Shown: positions 8,628 through 17,649 of the stretch, piece by piece | Layout: the number at the start of each line of letters is the position of its first letter | Position numbering within the stretch: the first letter of the stretch is position 1 | DNA from: an uncultured Actinomycetes bacterium | Lineage (GTDB): Bacteria; Actinomycetota; Actinomycetes; Nanopelagicales; Nanopelagicaceae | DNA length: 64,000 nucleotides | Direction of reading: 5' to 3' | Assembly (NCBI GenBank): GCA_903838295.1 | Contig: CAILXX010000006.1 | Coordinates: 79,917 to 143,916, forward strand | Position numbers and translations under genes: made by a program | Notes under the pieces: generated by a model | Databases searched by the model: none | What the model saw: only the letters and a program-made list of their open reading frames with translations | Told to the model about the DNA's origin: nothing

Positions 8628-10291
8628 CAGAACAAGCCAACTACCTTTCCATCAATGTAATCAATGCGTTCACTCGATGGGATTTTTGGCAATCCTGGCA
8701 TAGTCATGATCTCTCCACAAACAATAACTATGAACTGCGCTCCGGCAGACAATCGTACTTCACGGATATTGAGTATATGGCCAGTCGGTGCGCCCCGAAG
8801 TGCTGCATCTGTCGAGAACGAGTATTGAGTTTTTGCAATACAAATCGGGAACGAACCATAACCAGCTTCTTGAAGCTCCTTGAGCTTGTTGCGAATCTTT
8901 GCGTCAGCGCTTACGTCGCTGGCTCCATAAACCTTGGTCGCTACTGAATTGATCTTCTCCCAGAGGCTTGCCTCATCCTGATAGACGAAGGTCATTTTGT
9001 TAGGCTCTTCGCAAAGTTCGACGACCGCATGAGCCAAATCAGCTGCGCCGGCGCCACCATCAGCCCAATGGGTAGCAAGGACGATCTTTACGCCGAGTGC
9101 CTCAACTTTTTTACGAAGTAGCGCAACTTCAGCCTCAGTATCACTGGTGAAATTATTGATTGATACAACGACCGGAAGGTTGTAGACATCACGAATGTTC
9201 TTTACATGGCGTTCGAGATTAACCATGCCGGCCTCTAGTGCTGGCAAATTTTCTTCGGTAATGGTCTTGAGATCAGCGCCACCGTGATACTTGAGCGCAC
9301 GTATCGTGGCCACCAATACACAGGCAGAAGGTCGCAAGCCGGACTTGCGGCACTTAATATCAATAAATTTTTCTGCGCCAAGGTCTGCGCCAAAACCAGC
9401 CTCCGTCACAACATAATCCGCTAGTTTCATGGCCGATGTCGTTGCAATAACAGAGTTGCAGCCATGGGCAATATTGGCAAATGGTCCGCCATGAATAAAT
9501 GCAGGAGTGTTCTCTAAAGTTTGTACCAAGTTGGGCTTAAACGCATCTTTGAGGATAACAGTCATGGCTCCTTGGGCATTTAGGTCGCGGGCACATATCG
9601 CTTTTTTATCTTTTGAGTAACCAATGACAATATTGCCGATTCGTTCTTTAAGATCTTCGATCGAAGTCGCAAGACAGAAGATTGCCATGATCTCTGAGGC
9701 AACAACAATGTCGAATCCGTCACTTCGTGGAAATCCATTACCGACCCCACCAAGTGATTGCACGATTTCTCGAAGGGCGCGATCGTTCATATCCACAACG
9801 CGCTTCCACGAAATTCGGCGAACATCAATATCGAGCACATTGCCGTGGTGAATATGGTTGTCGATCAGCGCGGCTAACAAATTATTGGCTAGTGCAATGG
9901 CGTTGAAATCACCCGTGAAGTGCAGATTGATATCTTCCATCGGAACAACTTGTGCATATCCACCACCAGCTGCGCCACCCTTCATGCCAAAGACTGGCCC
10001 AAGTGAAGGTTCCCGCAAGGCGATCATGGCGTTTTTACCAATATGGCGAAGCGCATCGCCTAAGCCAACCGTGGTTGTGGTTTTGCCTTCTCCGGCCGGT
10101 GTTGGACTGATTGCAGTGACAAGAATCAACTTACTGTTTGCACGCTTTGGCAGCGAATCAAGATACTTCAGTGAAACTTTAGCCTTATAACGGCCATAAT
10201 TTTCTAAATCATCTTCTGCGATACCCAACGCATGGCCAATTTCAAGAATTGGCTTCATGACCGCGCCTTGCGCAATTTCGATATCAGACAC
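8627..10291 (-). CDS. fhs: Formate--tetrahydrofolate ligase
   Basis: Fhs interconverts formate, THF and ATP with 10-formyl-THF. At 554 residues it is close to the family's usual length. The N-terminal nucleotide site [14 protein letters not shown] lies near residues 62-75, followed by [19 protein letters not shown]. Start is GTG, 2 bases after etfA. Placed between C1-generating flavoproteins and formate dehydrogenase, it probably runs backwards here, releasing formate for oxidation and making ATP. That direction is inferred. No folD is present in the window to supply formyl-THF from methylene-THF. Confidence 0.95.
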   Translation of the reverse strand: MSDIEIAQGAVMKPILEIGHALGIAEDDLENYGRYKAKVSLKYLDSLPKRANSKLILVTAISPTPAGEGKTTTTVGLGDALRHIGKNAMIALREPSLGPVFGMKGGAAGGGYAQVVPMEDINLHFTGDFNAIALANNLLAALIDNHIHHGNVLDIDVRRISWKRVVDMNDRALREIVQSLGGVGNGFPRSDGFDIVVASEIMAIFCLATSIEDLKERIGNIVIGYSKDKKAICARDLNAQGAMTVILKDAFKPNLVQTLENTPAFIHGGPFANIAHGCNSVIATTSAMKLADYVVTEAGFGADLGAEKFIDIKCRKSGLRPSACVLVATIRALKYHGGADLKTITEENLPALEAGMVNLERHVKNIRDVYNLPVVVSINNFTSDTEAEVALLRKKVEALGVKIVLATHWADGGAGAADLAHAVVELCEEPNKMTFVYQDEASLWEKINSVATKVYGASDVSADAKIRNKLKELQEAGYGSFPICIAKTQYSFSTDAALRGAPTGHILNIREVRLSAGAQFIVIVCGEIMTMPGLPKIPSSERIDYIDGKVVGLF

Positions 10292-10293
10292 GA

Positions 10294-11250
10294 TTAACCC
10301 CTCGCCGCTTTTACTGCTGCCGTCAAAGCCGGAATGACTTTGTGTAAGTCGCCGATGATTGCATAATCGGCATAACCCAGAATCGGTGCCTCTGGATCGG
10401 TGTTGATAACAACGATTGTTTTACTGTTTTTGCAGCCAGCAATATGTTGCATAGCGCCACTAATTCCACAGGCCAGGTACAGATCTGGCGCAACTTTAGT
10501 ACCAGTCTGACCAACTTGTTCTGCATGGGGACGCCAGCCAGAGCTAGTAACAACGCGAGAGCAACCGACTGTGCCTTCAAGTAATCCGGCAAGCTCTTCT
10601 AGAATTCCAAAACCTTCTGGGCCGCCAACACCGCGCCCACCAGAAACGATGACCTTGGCATCGGTAAGTGAGACTCCACCACCCTTGCTTTCACCAGCGC
10701 GACCAAGAACTTTCACCATGGTGTCCGCCGGTTCTAACTTTACTTCGAACTCTTTCACTTCTGCAGAACCACCAACAGCTTCAGCTTCTACCGAAAAAGC
10801 CAAGACGGTAGCGATCAGCAAATCAGCATGGACAAGCGCTTCTTCATACAAGTTGGCGGCCCAACGAGCGCGAGTTACTTGGTGTGGATTGCCGATCTTG
10901 ATGGAGCTACATTCTGCTGCCATTGGTAGATCCATAAAAGCTGCCAAATGCGCTAGCTGTTCGTTACCGCGTGGACTTCCCGCTGCTAAAACTGCTTCTG
11001 GCTTGATTTCTTGGACTAGTTGTAGCAAGGCACGTCCGCTGGCCATTGGTGTGTAATCCGTAAGCTGGGCGTTGGTGGCAACATGAAGAACTTTGGCACC
11101 GTATTCGCCAACTTCCTGTGCAACCTTTGCGCCATCTTTTCCAATAACTATTGCTTGGACATCACCCGATAATTTTCGTGCTGCGGTTAAGGCGCGCAGT
11201 GAAAGTGGATCTATAACACCACGATCATGGTCAACGAGTACAAGAATCAT
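10294..11250 (-). CDS. etfA: Electron transfer flavoprotein alpha subunit
   Basis: A 318-residue ETF alpha subunit, binding FAD in its C-terminal domain. The FAD signature is visible as [11 protein letters not shown] in the middle and CGISGAMQH...[11 protein letters not shown] near the C-terminus. It accepts electrons with EtfB from the flavin dehydrogenase encoded just upstream. It overlaps etfB by 4 bases and precedes fhs by 2 bases. No ETF:quinone oxidoreductase is visible in the window. Confidence 0.93.
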   Translation of the reverse strand: MILVLVDHDRGVIDPLSLRALTAARKLSGDVQAIVIGKDGAKVAQEVGEYGAKVLHVATNAQLTDYTPMASGRALLQLVQEIKPEAVLAAGSPRGNEQLAHLAAFMDLPMAAECSSIKIGNPHQVTRARWAANLYEEALVHADLLIATVLAFSVEAEAVGGSAEVKEFEVKLEPADTMVKVLGRAGESKGGGVSLTDAKVIVSGGRGVGGPEGFGILEELAGLLEGTVGCSRVVTSSGWRPHAEQVGQTGTKVAPDLYLACGISGAMQHIAGCKNSKTIVVINTDPEAPILGYADYAIIGDLHKVIPALTAAVKAARG

Positions 11251-12005
11251 GCGAGTATTCCAATCTTCTTCAGAACTTCGATTAAAGCAGGGACGGCCGC
11301 TTCGCCCTCACCCAAAATTTCTGCACCCTTTGAATTAGATGGTGCAACCGTAAGCTGTAGCTTCTCCAACTTTGGAACCCGTGGCTCGGCCTTCTTGATA
11401 TCTAATGGCTTTTTACGAGATTGAATTCGTCCAGGCACAGATGGGTAACGGGGAATATTTAAGCCATCACGGACGGTCACAATCGCAGGAAGTGGTGCTT
11501 CGTATAGTTCGCGTTCGGAACCGACGACTCGTTCACACTTAGCAATGCCGTCAGCTATGGTCATCGCCTTAACATTGGTGATAATTGGACGATTAAGTGC
11601 ATGCGCGACTCGGACGTGAATCTGGTAACCAGCGCTGTCAGCAGATTCGGCGCCGAAGAGAATCAAATCAAATTTTGTCTCTTCTGCATTGATTGCATCT
11701 ACTAAGGCTGCCGCAGTTGCTTGGGGGTCCCAATCTTCGCCATCGGTTTCTAGCAAGATCGCGCGAGATGCACCGATCGCTAATTGAGCCCGTAATTGTT
11801 CTTCAGAATCCGTTGGTCCAAGTGTCAACAATGTGAGCGAACCACCCATTTGCTCTACTAATTGGACGCCGGCTTCAACTGCATTTTCTTCGTGAGGGCT
11901 TACTCCAAATCCCAAATGCTTGGTTTCTATATTGCGATTATCTGGTGTCAATAAAAAGGTGCCACCAGCAATAGGGACTCGCTTTAAGCAGACAAGGACA
12001 TCCAT
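11247..12005 (-). CDS. etfB: Electron transfer flavoprotein beta subunit
   Basis: A 252-residue ETF beta subunit with the N-terminal VLVCLKRVP pattern, an ILFGAESADSAGYQ segment and the C-terminal beta-subunit signature LPAIVTVRDGLNIPRYPS. It dimerises with EtfA and binds AMP. Its ATG overlaps the stop of the upstream dehydrogenase as TAATG. The pairing dedicates this ETF to methylated-glycine oxidation by context. Confidence 0.93.
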   Translation of the reverse strand: MDVLVCLKRVPIAGGTFLLTPDNRNIETKHLGFGVSPHEENAVEAGVQLVEQMGGSLTLLTLGPTDSEEQLRAQLAIGASRAILLETDGEDWDPQATAAALVDAINAEETKFDLILFGAESADSAGYQIHVRVAHALNRPIITNVKAMTIADGIAKCERVVGSERELYEAPLPAIVTVRDGLNIPRYPSVPGRIQSRKKPLDIKKAEPRVPKLEKLQLTVAPSNSKGAEILGEGEAAVPALIEVLKKIGILA

Positions 12006-14524
12006 TACGCCAAAATCCTCTCGTTTGCTGGGTCAAATAGTGGGGTTGCGCCTACACCAGCAACGCTGACTGGATAGAACTCACCAAGGTATTCGACCAA
12101 GAACTTATTACCCATAACTGCAAGTTCGGTAGGCAAGTAGGTCATCAATACATGTTTTCCAAGTGATGGCGCCGATCCAGCGCTTGTTACATAAGAGCGA
12201 CGGCCATGTGAATCAATTATTGGCTTCTTATCGAGGGTCAGAATTGGTTCGCGACCAAGCATGTAGCGCTTCTCTCCAGTTGATGATGTGTGATCATCAA
12301 CAAATAGAGAGACCAAAGTTGCCTCTGGTTTTGTAGCGCGGTGTTTCTCATGTGCTGCACGTCCAATAAAATCTTGCTCTTTTAACTTAGGACTTTGCAT
12401 GCCGGCTTCGACCACGTTGTACTCAGTTTCTAGTTCTGCACCGTATGCGCGATAACTTTTTTCCAGACGGCCAGTAGTTCCGTAGACACCGATTCCGACT
12501 GGAATCAATCCATGCTTCTTACCTGATTCCCAGATCATCTCCCAAAGCTTTGCACCTTGTTCGATGGGGATATAAAGCTCCCAACCAAGTTCTCCTACGT
12601 AAGAGATTCGTGAAGCCAAAACATTTAGGGGACCAACTTCAATGTTCCGGCAGGTACTGAATTTGAAATTCTCTTTCGTAAGATCTTCCGAGGTAATGGC
12701 TGCAAGAATTTCTCTCGCCTTTGGACCCCAGATACCTATCGTTGTGTAATTAGAGGTGAGGTCGACTATCTGCGCCGAACCGTCTGCTGGCAATTGATCC
12801 TTAAACCACTTCTTATCAGCCATGCCATGTGCACCACCAGTAACAACGCGGAAGTGATCTGCGCCTAGGCGCATGATGGTTAGGTCGGACTTGAATCCAC
12901 CGTTGATTCCAAGAACTGGTGTGTAAACAACGCGACCAATCGCGACATCCATTTGGCGAAGTGCAACTTTTTGAACTACAGCTAACGCATTTGGACCAGT
13001 GACATCGAAGATTGCGAAGGCGCTCAAGTCAACTACGCCTGCGGTTTCACGCATTTGCAGGTGCTCTGCATTGATTATTGGTGACCACCAGCGTGATTCC
13101 CACTCGGCTGTACGTGGCATGACCTTATCGCCATATTTGGCAACCAATGAAGAATTTGATTCATACCAGAATGGCCGTTCCCATCCAGCAGTCTCAAAGA
13201 AAACAGCCCCAAGTTCCTTTTCGTGGGCATTGAATGGAGATAACCGAACATTGCGGTTGCTGCTCCACTGCTCGTTTGGATGCACGATGCCGTACATCTT
13301 GTTGAATCCTTCATGGGATCGAGCCTTGATGTGATACGTCATCTTCTGATGCTGATGGAAACGAGCAACATCTGATGAATGTAAATCGATTTCGGATTCC
13401 CCAAGGACCATCCATTCGGCAACTGACTTACCAAATCCTGGGCCTTCTTTAACCCAGATTGCCGACGCGGTCCAGAGTCCTTTAACTTCAGGTGTCTCGC
13501 CAACAATCGGATTGCCATCTGGTGTGAGTGAAAGAATTCCGTTGATCGCATATTTTTCACGGACGTTTTCATCGCCAACGATTGATGGCATTAGCTCTAG
13601 CGAATGCTCATCTTGAATATCAAAATCTTCCTGCGTAAACGGAAATTCTGTAGGGGATAAAGCCGCTGTAGCATTTGAAGGAATGTCTTGTGGGGTATAC
13701 AAAATTGGACGGTGTGCATACGAACCAACTTCAAGACCGGTTCCGTGCTGGCGCTCGTACATATTTGTATCCATGTCACGAATAATCGGCCATTCGATAT
13801 CGCCCTTTGTGTCTTTAAAGAATGGGACCGGACCAATATCTTTCATCTGATGTACTGCGGGAGTTAGCGGAATAAATGCACCGGCCATTGCTGCCAATTT
13901 TGGACTCCAGCAACCTGTCGCAATAACTACATATTCTGCTTCGATGTCACCTTGGTCGGTACGAACTCGCTTGATGCGACCATTTTCAACATCCATTCCC
14001 AAGACTTCTATATTTGCAAAAGTTTGAAGTGCGCCCATAGATACGGCCTCTTCGCGCATCAGGGTTCCGGCGCGTAATGAATCCACGACGCCAACAGATG
14101 GCGTATAAAAGCCACCCAGGATTACGGATTCATCGATATATGGCACCAGCTCTTTTATTTCTGCTGGTGTAACAATCTTCGTATCTGGGATTCCCCAAGA
14201 ATGTGCAGAAGACATTCGGCGCTCTAGTTCTTGCATACGCTCTGGTGTACGTGCAACTTCTATGCCACCGCATTCGGTAAATGTTCCGCGCTCTTTATAT
14301 TGGCGCATTGAATCTGCAGTGATCGCGGTCATCTCTTTAGAGTGATCGGTTGGGAAAATAAAGTTTGATGCATGGCCAGTGGATCCGCCTGGATTTGGCA
14401 ATGGGCCCTTATCGATCTGGACCAAATCACGCCAGCCCAGACGCGCTAGGTGATAGGCAACACTGTTGCCAACGATACCTGCGCCAATTACTACGGCCTT
14501 CGCCTTTGCTGGAACTGTGCTCAT
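12005..14524 (-). CDS. Dimethylglycine/sarcosine dehydrogenase-like flavoprotein with GcvT domain (copy 1)
   Basis: An 839-residue protein of the DMGDH/SarDH family. Residues 8-400 form a DAO-type FAD domain with the dinucleotide motif GAGIVG (14-19) and GSTGH ending at His51, the position of the histidine that binds FAD covalently in relatives. The second half is a GcvT-like aminomethyltransferase domain binding THF, with YVGELGWELYIP typical of it. Such enzymes remove an N-methyl group, pass electrons to ETF and form methylene-THF. The directly following etfBA genes agree. A ribosome site (AGGAAAG) precedes the ATG, 32 bases after gntR. Which methylated glycine is used cannot be read from sequence. 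Confidence 0.85.
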   Translation of the reverse strand: MSTVPAKAKAVVIGAGIVGNSVAYHLARLGWRDLVQIDKGPLPNPGGSTGHASNFIFPTDHSKEMTAITADSMRQYKERGTFTECGGIEVARTPERMQELERRMSSAHSWGIPDTKIVTPAEIKELVPYIDESVILGGFYTPSVGVVDSLRAGTLMREEAVSMGALQTFANIEVLGMDVENGRIKRVRTDQGDIEAEYVVIATGCWSPKLAAMAGAFIPLTPAVHQMKDIGPVPFFKDTKGDIEWPIIRDMDTNMYERQHGTGLEVGSYAHRPILYTPQDIPSNATAALSPTEFPFTQEDFDIQDEHSLELMPSIVGDENVREKYAINGILSLTPDGNPIVGETPEVKGLWTASAIWVKEGPGFGKSVAEWMVLGESEIDLHSSDVARFHQHQKMTYHIKARSHEGFNKMYGIVHPNEQWSSNRNVRLSPFNAHEKELGAVFFETAGWERPFWYESNSSLVAKYGDKVMPRTAEWESRWWSPIINAEHLQMRETAGVVDLSAFAIFDVTGPNALAVVQKVALRQMDVAIGRVVYTPVLGINGGFKSDLTIMRLGADHFRVVTGGAHGMADKKWFKDQLPADGSAQIVDLTSNYTTIGIWGPKAREILAAITSEDLTKENFKFSTCRNIEVGPLNVLASRISYVGELGWELYIPIEQGAKLWEMIWESGKKHGLIPVGIGVYGTTGRLEKSYRAYGAELETEYNVVEAGMQSPKLKEQDFIGRAAHEKHRATKPEATLVSLFVDDHTSSTGEKRYMLGREPILTLDKKPIIDSHGRRSYVTSAGSAPSLGKHVLMTYLPTELAVMGNKFLVEYLGEFYPVSVAGVGATPLFDPANERILA

Positions 14525-14556
14525 GATCTTTCCTATCTGTTCTTTGAGGTAGTTGT

Positions 14557-15219
14557 TTATAAACTCTTACGGATACTTGTTTCAAAACCTTCGACATGTT
14601 CTTTCATTGCTTTCGATGCAGCTTTGGCGTCGTTCTTGGAAATTGCTTCTAGCAGTGTGCGGTGTTCGATGATTGCATCAGCAAGTCCAACAACCCGGTC
14701 TAGGGCCAAGAACCAGATGCGAAGCACGTGGGCATAATAATTATCGAGAGCTGATGCCAAGAATTCGTTATGCGTGCACTGATAAATATGGTGGTGGATT
14801 CGCTGATCCAAACCGATCAGCTTTGCCATGTCGGGCTGGCCCTTTATCGCTTTAATTTCGGCGATCAAGGCTTTGGTGATTTCGTGGTCTTCAGGAGTCG
14901 AACGTTCGGCGGCTAATTCTGCTGCTTTGATTTCTAGAACGCCGCGTACTTCAGAGATCGCGGATAAATTCTGAACATCGACGCTTGAAACAAACATTCC
15001 GCGACGCGGGTAAACTTCGACCAATTTTTCATTTGCGAGCGCTCGCAAAGCTTCGCGCACTGGAGTTCGACCGAATTTTAATTTGGCCATCAAATCGCTC
15101 TCGCTGATCAAAGAACCGGGCTTTAATTCAAGACGAATGATCATCGAACGGATCTGGCTATAGGCCTCTTCAGAGAGGGAAGCGCTCTCTCTGGCGAGAA
15201 TATGTATGGCCTGGCTCAC
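14557..15219 (-). CDS. GntR-family (FadR/FCD type) transcriptional regulator
   Basis: A 220-residue regulator. The winged helix lies at about residues 15-80, with the GntR signature GRTPVREALRALANEKLVEV; an all-helical FCD ligand-binding domain follows. It is the first gene of the operon running to fdsA, so it probably controls that operon, most likely in response to a substrate or intermediate. Start is GTG with no leader: TATCAT lies exactly six bases upstream. A TGATATATCA palindrome overlaps that promoter, which suggests autoregulation. Confidence 0.85.
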   Translation of the reverse strand: MSQAIHILARESASLSEEAYSQIRSMIIRLELKPGSLISESDLMAKLKFGRTPVREALRALANEKLVEVYPRRGMFVSSVDVQNLSAISEVRGVLEIKAAELAAERSTPEDHEITKALIAEIKAIKGQPDMAKLIGLDQRIHHHIYQCTHNEFLASALDNYYAHVLRIWFLALDRVVGLADAIIEHRTLLEAISKNDAKAASKAMKEHVEGFETSIRKSL

Positions 15220-15225
15220 GGTTTG

Positions 15226-15231
15226 ATGATA
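15226..15231 (-). promoter_or_regulatory. -10 element of a leaderless promoter for gntR
   Basis: TATCAT, six bases (CAAACC), then GTG at 15219, read on the - strand. No clear -35 is seen. It overlaps the palindrome at 15227-15236. Confidence 0.55.
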
Positions 15232-15258
15232 TATCAGTTGCTGTTTAATTGATACACA
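15227..15258. promoter_or_regulatory. Candidate GntR operator sites
   Basis: A perfect 10-bp palindrome TGATATATCA (15227-15236) and a related element TTGATACACA (15249-15258) lie in the 53-base space between moeA and gntR. The first overlaps the gntR -10 element. The spacing and position fit a self-regulating repressor; no binding data are available. Confidence 0.4.
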
Positions 15259-15272
15259 GCGTTGGGAACTTT

Positions 15273-16442
15273 TTAAGGCAGCGGGAGCCAGCCCACATCG
15301 CTACCTTCTCTGACTCCACCAGGAGGCACAATGGCGAATCCACTCGAGGCGGCAAGCCCCCGGAGCATGCCCGATCCCAGATGGGTACCCATTTCAAAGC
15401 GGCCAGATCTCAGGTTTCCAAGTATCAGACGAGTCGAGTCATCTGGCGAATTGAGAGCCTGGGCGCTGGAAACCATCTCTAATTCTGCATAACTTTTCCC
15501 GAGCATCGCAGAAGTCATGACCTGCCCCAAAGACATTAATGCAGCTATTGCCGATTGTGGGTTACCTGGCAGTCCCAAGATTGCGACGCCACCCAATTTT
15601 GCAAGGATCATGGGATGACCAGGCCGGACTTTGACGCCATCAACCACAACATCGGCAGAGATTTCAGAGAGCGCATTATGTAAGTGATCATGCGAACCGC
15701 GAGCCGTTCCTCCAGTTGTGACAATGACATCTGCGTTTTCTACATTCAGAGATAGTGCGGATACAAAATCAGCGTGCCGATCCTGTATGTAGTTGACCTT
15801 AACTATTTCGCAGCCCATTCTTTCTAGCCAGCCAGGAAGCATCACTCCTATTGAATCGCGCACGAGTCCTTTGGATGGTAGTCCGGTCTTGATAATTTCA
15901 TCTCCGCTTAGGAGCAGCACAACTTTGGGTTTGCGGTGAACATGCACGACATCATGACCAGCCGCAGAAATCAGACCGAGTAACCCTGGATTGATTGTGG
16001 TGCCTGCGCTCGCAATTATCTCCCCAGTTTTACATTCAGTTCCTGATGGGCGGATATCTTTATCTTTTGTGGTCGAACCATGCAGAATCGTGCCATCTAC
16101 TTTTGCATCTTCCCACCGCAATATTCCATATGTGTTTACAGGGATGGCGCCGCCCGTAGATATTTTTACTGCAGTACCATCCACAAGATCAATACTGGTT
16201 GAGGTAAAAGCGGTTACCTCACCGACTAATTTCCACGGTCCATTTCCGGCAACGGCGTAACCATCCATTGCCGAAGTCGTAGTAGTGGGTAGATCGACTA
16301 AGGCCAGAACATCACTAGACAGGGTTCGCCAGAAAGAATTGTTTACTGCAACAACTTCTGACGCATTTTCTGCATTATGTGAAAATGCAAGAAATGCTGC
16401 TCTACGTGCGTCTTCCCAACGTCCATCGACAAGTGGAGCCAT
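15273..16442 (-). CDS. moeA: Molybdopterin molybdenumtransferase
   Basis: A 389-residue MoeA, which inserts molybdate into adenylylated molybdopterin. Visible motifs are the N-terminal TSAMDGYAV, the molybdopterin-binding TTGGTARGSHDH and the GLPGNPQSA loop. It follows DUF6457 with no gap in the mobA-DUF6457-moeA operon. The neighbouring formate dehydrogenase is the only molybdoenzyme in the window and is the likely client. Confidence 0.92.
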   Translation of the reverse strand: MAPLVDGRWEDARRAAFLAFSHNAENASEVVAVNNSFWRTLSSDVLALVDLPTTTTSAMDGYAVAGNGPWKLVGEVTAFTSTSIDLVDGTAVKISTGGAIPVNTYGILRWEDAKVDGTILHGSTTKDKDIRPSGTECKTGEIIASAGTTINPGLLGLISAAGHDVVHVHRKPKVVLLLSGDEIIKTGLPSKGLVRDSIGVMLPGWLERMGCEIVKVNYIQDRHADFVSALSLNVENADVIVTTGGTARGSHDHLHNALSEISADVVVDGVKVRPGHPMILAKLGGVAILGLPGNPQSAIAALMSLGQVMTSAMLGKSYAELEMVSSAQALNSPDDSTRLILGNLRSGRFEMGTHLGSGMLRGLAASSGFAIVPPGGVREGSDVGWLPLP

Positions 16443-16685
16443 TTAATTGGATGGCCATTTTTCTGCCAGCTCCGAAATTTTCTTGGTGGAATCGTTCATG
16501 TCCTTACCAAGTGCGACGGCGTAACCCAATAAGAAAGTAGTGATCGGCGCAGCTGGCCTTTCGACAGCATGTGCCGCGTCACGAGCCACATCTAAAATTG
16601 CCGTGACATCACAATCGACGTCTAGCCCAAGTTCAGCTTTTACTTGTTCAATCCATGTAGTCGTGTCACTGGCTTGGCCTGTCAT
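16443..16685 (-). CDS. DUF6457-like small protein of molybdenum cofactor synthesis
   Basis: An 80-residue protein with the pattern of the DUF6457 domain: WIEQVKAELGLD, then DVTAILDVARDAAHAVERPAAP and an AxLxGYAVALG helix. In other Actinobacteria this domain is often fused to or beside MobA; here it is separate, overlapping mobA by 4 bases and abutting moeA. Its biochemical role is unknown. Confidence 0.65.
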   Translation of the reverse strand: MTGQASDTTTWIEQVKAELGLDVDCDVTAILDVARDAAHAVERPAAPITTFLLGYAVALGKDMNDSTKKISELAEKWPSN

Positions 16686-17308
16686 AAAACTCCACCCATC
16701 TTTGATTTATCGTCGCTTCTTAAACTATCAGCAATTGCAATAGCTCTCTCATAATCTGCTGGTGTATCTATGTCTATAAAAGCGGTTTCGACCTCTTGCG
16801 TCATCGTAACCGCTTGAATCTTTAGCGTAGATATAAACCTTCGCATTGATTCTCCCGTCGGGTCACCCAATTCGGTAAACCTTTTTACAAGCGCAGACCT
16901 TCGATATATCCCTGCGAGAGGTTGTAGAAAACCCTTGGAGTCCTGAAAAAGAATTGCGTCATCTTCTTTCTCGAGTAAATCCATTAAAGAGAGGACATAA
17001 CTAAGGGCGAACGGCATATCTGTAGCTAGAAGAATTAATAAGTCGAATTTAGCTTGGGCTAACCCGGCCATTAAACCGGCTACCGGACCCCCGCTGGGTG
17101 GATTCTCGCTGACTACGGTGAAGTCACGATCAGTGGATGTCTTGGGATCGGGCCCAACAATGATCAACGGTATCGAATCTGGAATTGAACCCACAATAAA
17201 GTCGAAGATAGAGCGACCATTTATTTGCGCTTGTGATTTATCTGATCCAAAGCGCCTACTGGTGCCACCCGTCAGCAGGACAAGACCTACCTGACCTACC
17301 TGGCTCAT
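16682..17308 (-). CDS. mobA: Molybdenum cofactor guanylyltransferase
   Basis: A 208-residue nucleotidyltransferase with the MobA signature LLTGGTSRRFGSDKSQ at the N-terminus and LLATDMPF as the metal-binding region. It attaches GMP to molybdopterin to give the MGD cofactor used by formate dehydrogenases of this class. First gene of the mobA-DUF6457-moeA operon. Leaderless: TAGTCT, six bases, ATG. Confidence 0.9.
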   Translation of the reverse strand: MSQVGQVGLVLLTGGTSRRFGSDKSQAQINGRSIFDFIVGSIPDSIPLIIVGPDPKTSTDRDFTVVSENPPSGGPVAGLMAGLAQAKFDLLILLATDMPFALSYVLSLMDLLEKEDDAILFQDSKGFLQPLAGIYRRSALVKRFTELGDPTGESMRRFISTLKIQAVTMTQEVETAFIDIDTPADYERAIAIADSLRSDDKSKMGGVL

Positions 17309-17314
17309 ACGGGA

Positions 17315-17320
17315 AGACTA
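17315..17320 (-). promoter_or_regulatory. -10 element of a leaderless promoter for mobA
   Basis: On the - strand TAGTCT, six bases (TCCCGT), then ATG at 17308. It lies exactly 17 bases from the -10 of the divergent gene. Confidence 0.6.
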
Positions 17321-17337
17321 CGCCTGATTGCATTAGA

Positions 17338-17343
17338 TAGACT
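17338..17343 (+). promoter_or_regulatory. -10 element of a leaderless promoter for the 17350 gene
   Basis: TAGACT, six bases (CTACTT), then ATG at 17350. No recognisable -35. Confidence 0.6.
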
Positions 17344-17349
17344 CTACTT

Positions 17350-17646
17350 ATGAGCGAATATCAAGTGATGCGGTGGCGCGAAATCCCCTCGATGATTATT
17401 GCGCGTCAAGGAGAGACCCAAATCAAAATTGCACTCCCAGCCAGATTCCAAGAGGCGATCGATGAAGCTGCCATGCGCCTTGGAGAAATAGATGCCGACG
17501 CATATACCGCCGGTTGGATCCGTGACCCGTGGGTTGAAGCAGAAGGCGCCCCGGATGAGTTGGCTGCAAGAATTGTTGCCGAATATGAAGTTAGTTTGAG
17601 TGAAGTAAAAATGGCTGAGTTCTTAGATTCGTTAAACAAAGGATAA
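17350..17646 (+). CDS. Small 'virulence factor' family-like protein
   Basis: A 98-residue soluble protein beginning with YQVMRWREIPSMI, resembling the short family catalogued as Virulence_fact. I know of no proven function, and the name should not be taken literally. It is followed 3 bases later by a homocysteine methyltransferase-like gene. From memory, such proteins occur near methyl-THF and corrinoid methyltransferase genes in other bacteria, so a helper role in methyl transfer is possible. Confidence 0.6.
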   Translation: MSEYQVMRWREIPSMIIARQGETQIKIALPARFQEAIDEAAMRLGEIDADAYTAGWIRDPWVEAEGAPDELAARIVAEYEVSLSEVKMAEFLDSLNKG

Positions 17647-17649
17647 ATC

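Noticed and set aside
10571..11056. 161-codon + strand frame opposite etfA
   Set aside because: Low-complexity Ser/Pro/Thr translation on the complement of etfA; a shadow of its codon pattern.
15220..15272. Glycine riboswitch ahead of the dehydrogenase operon
   Set aside because: The 53-base gap is too short, and the start appears leaderless.
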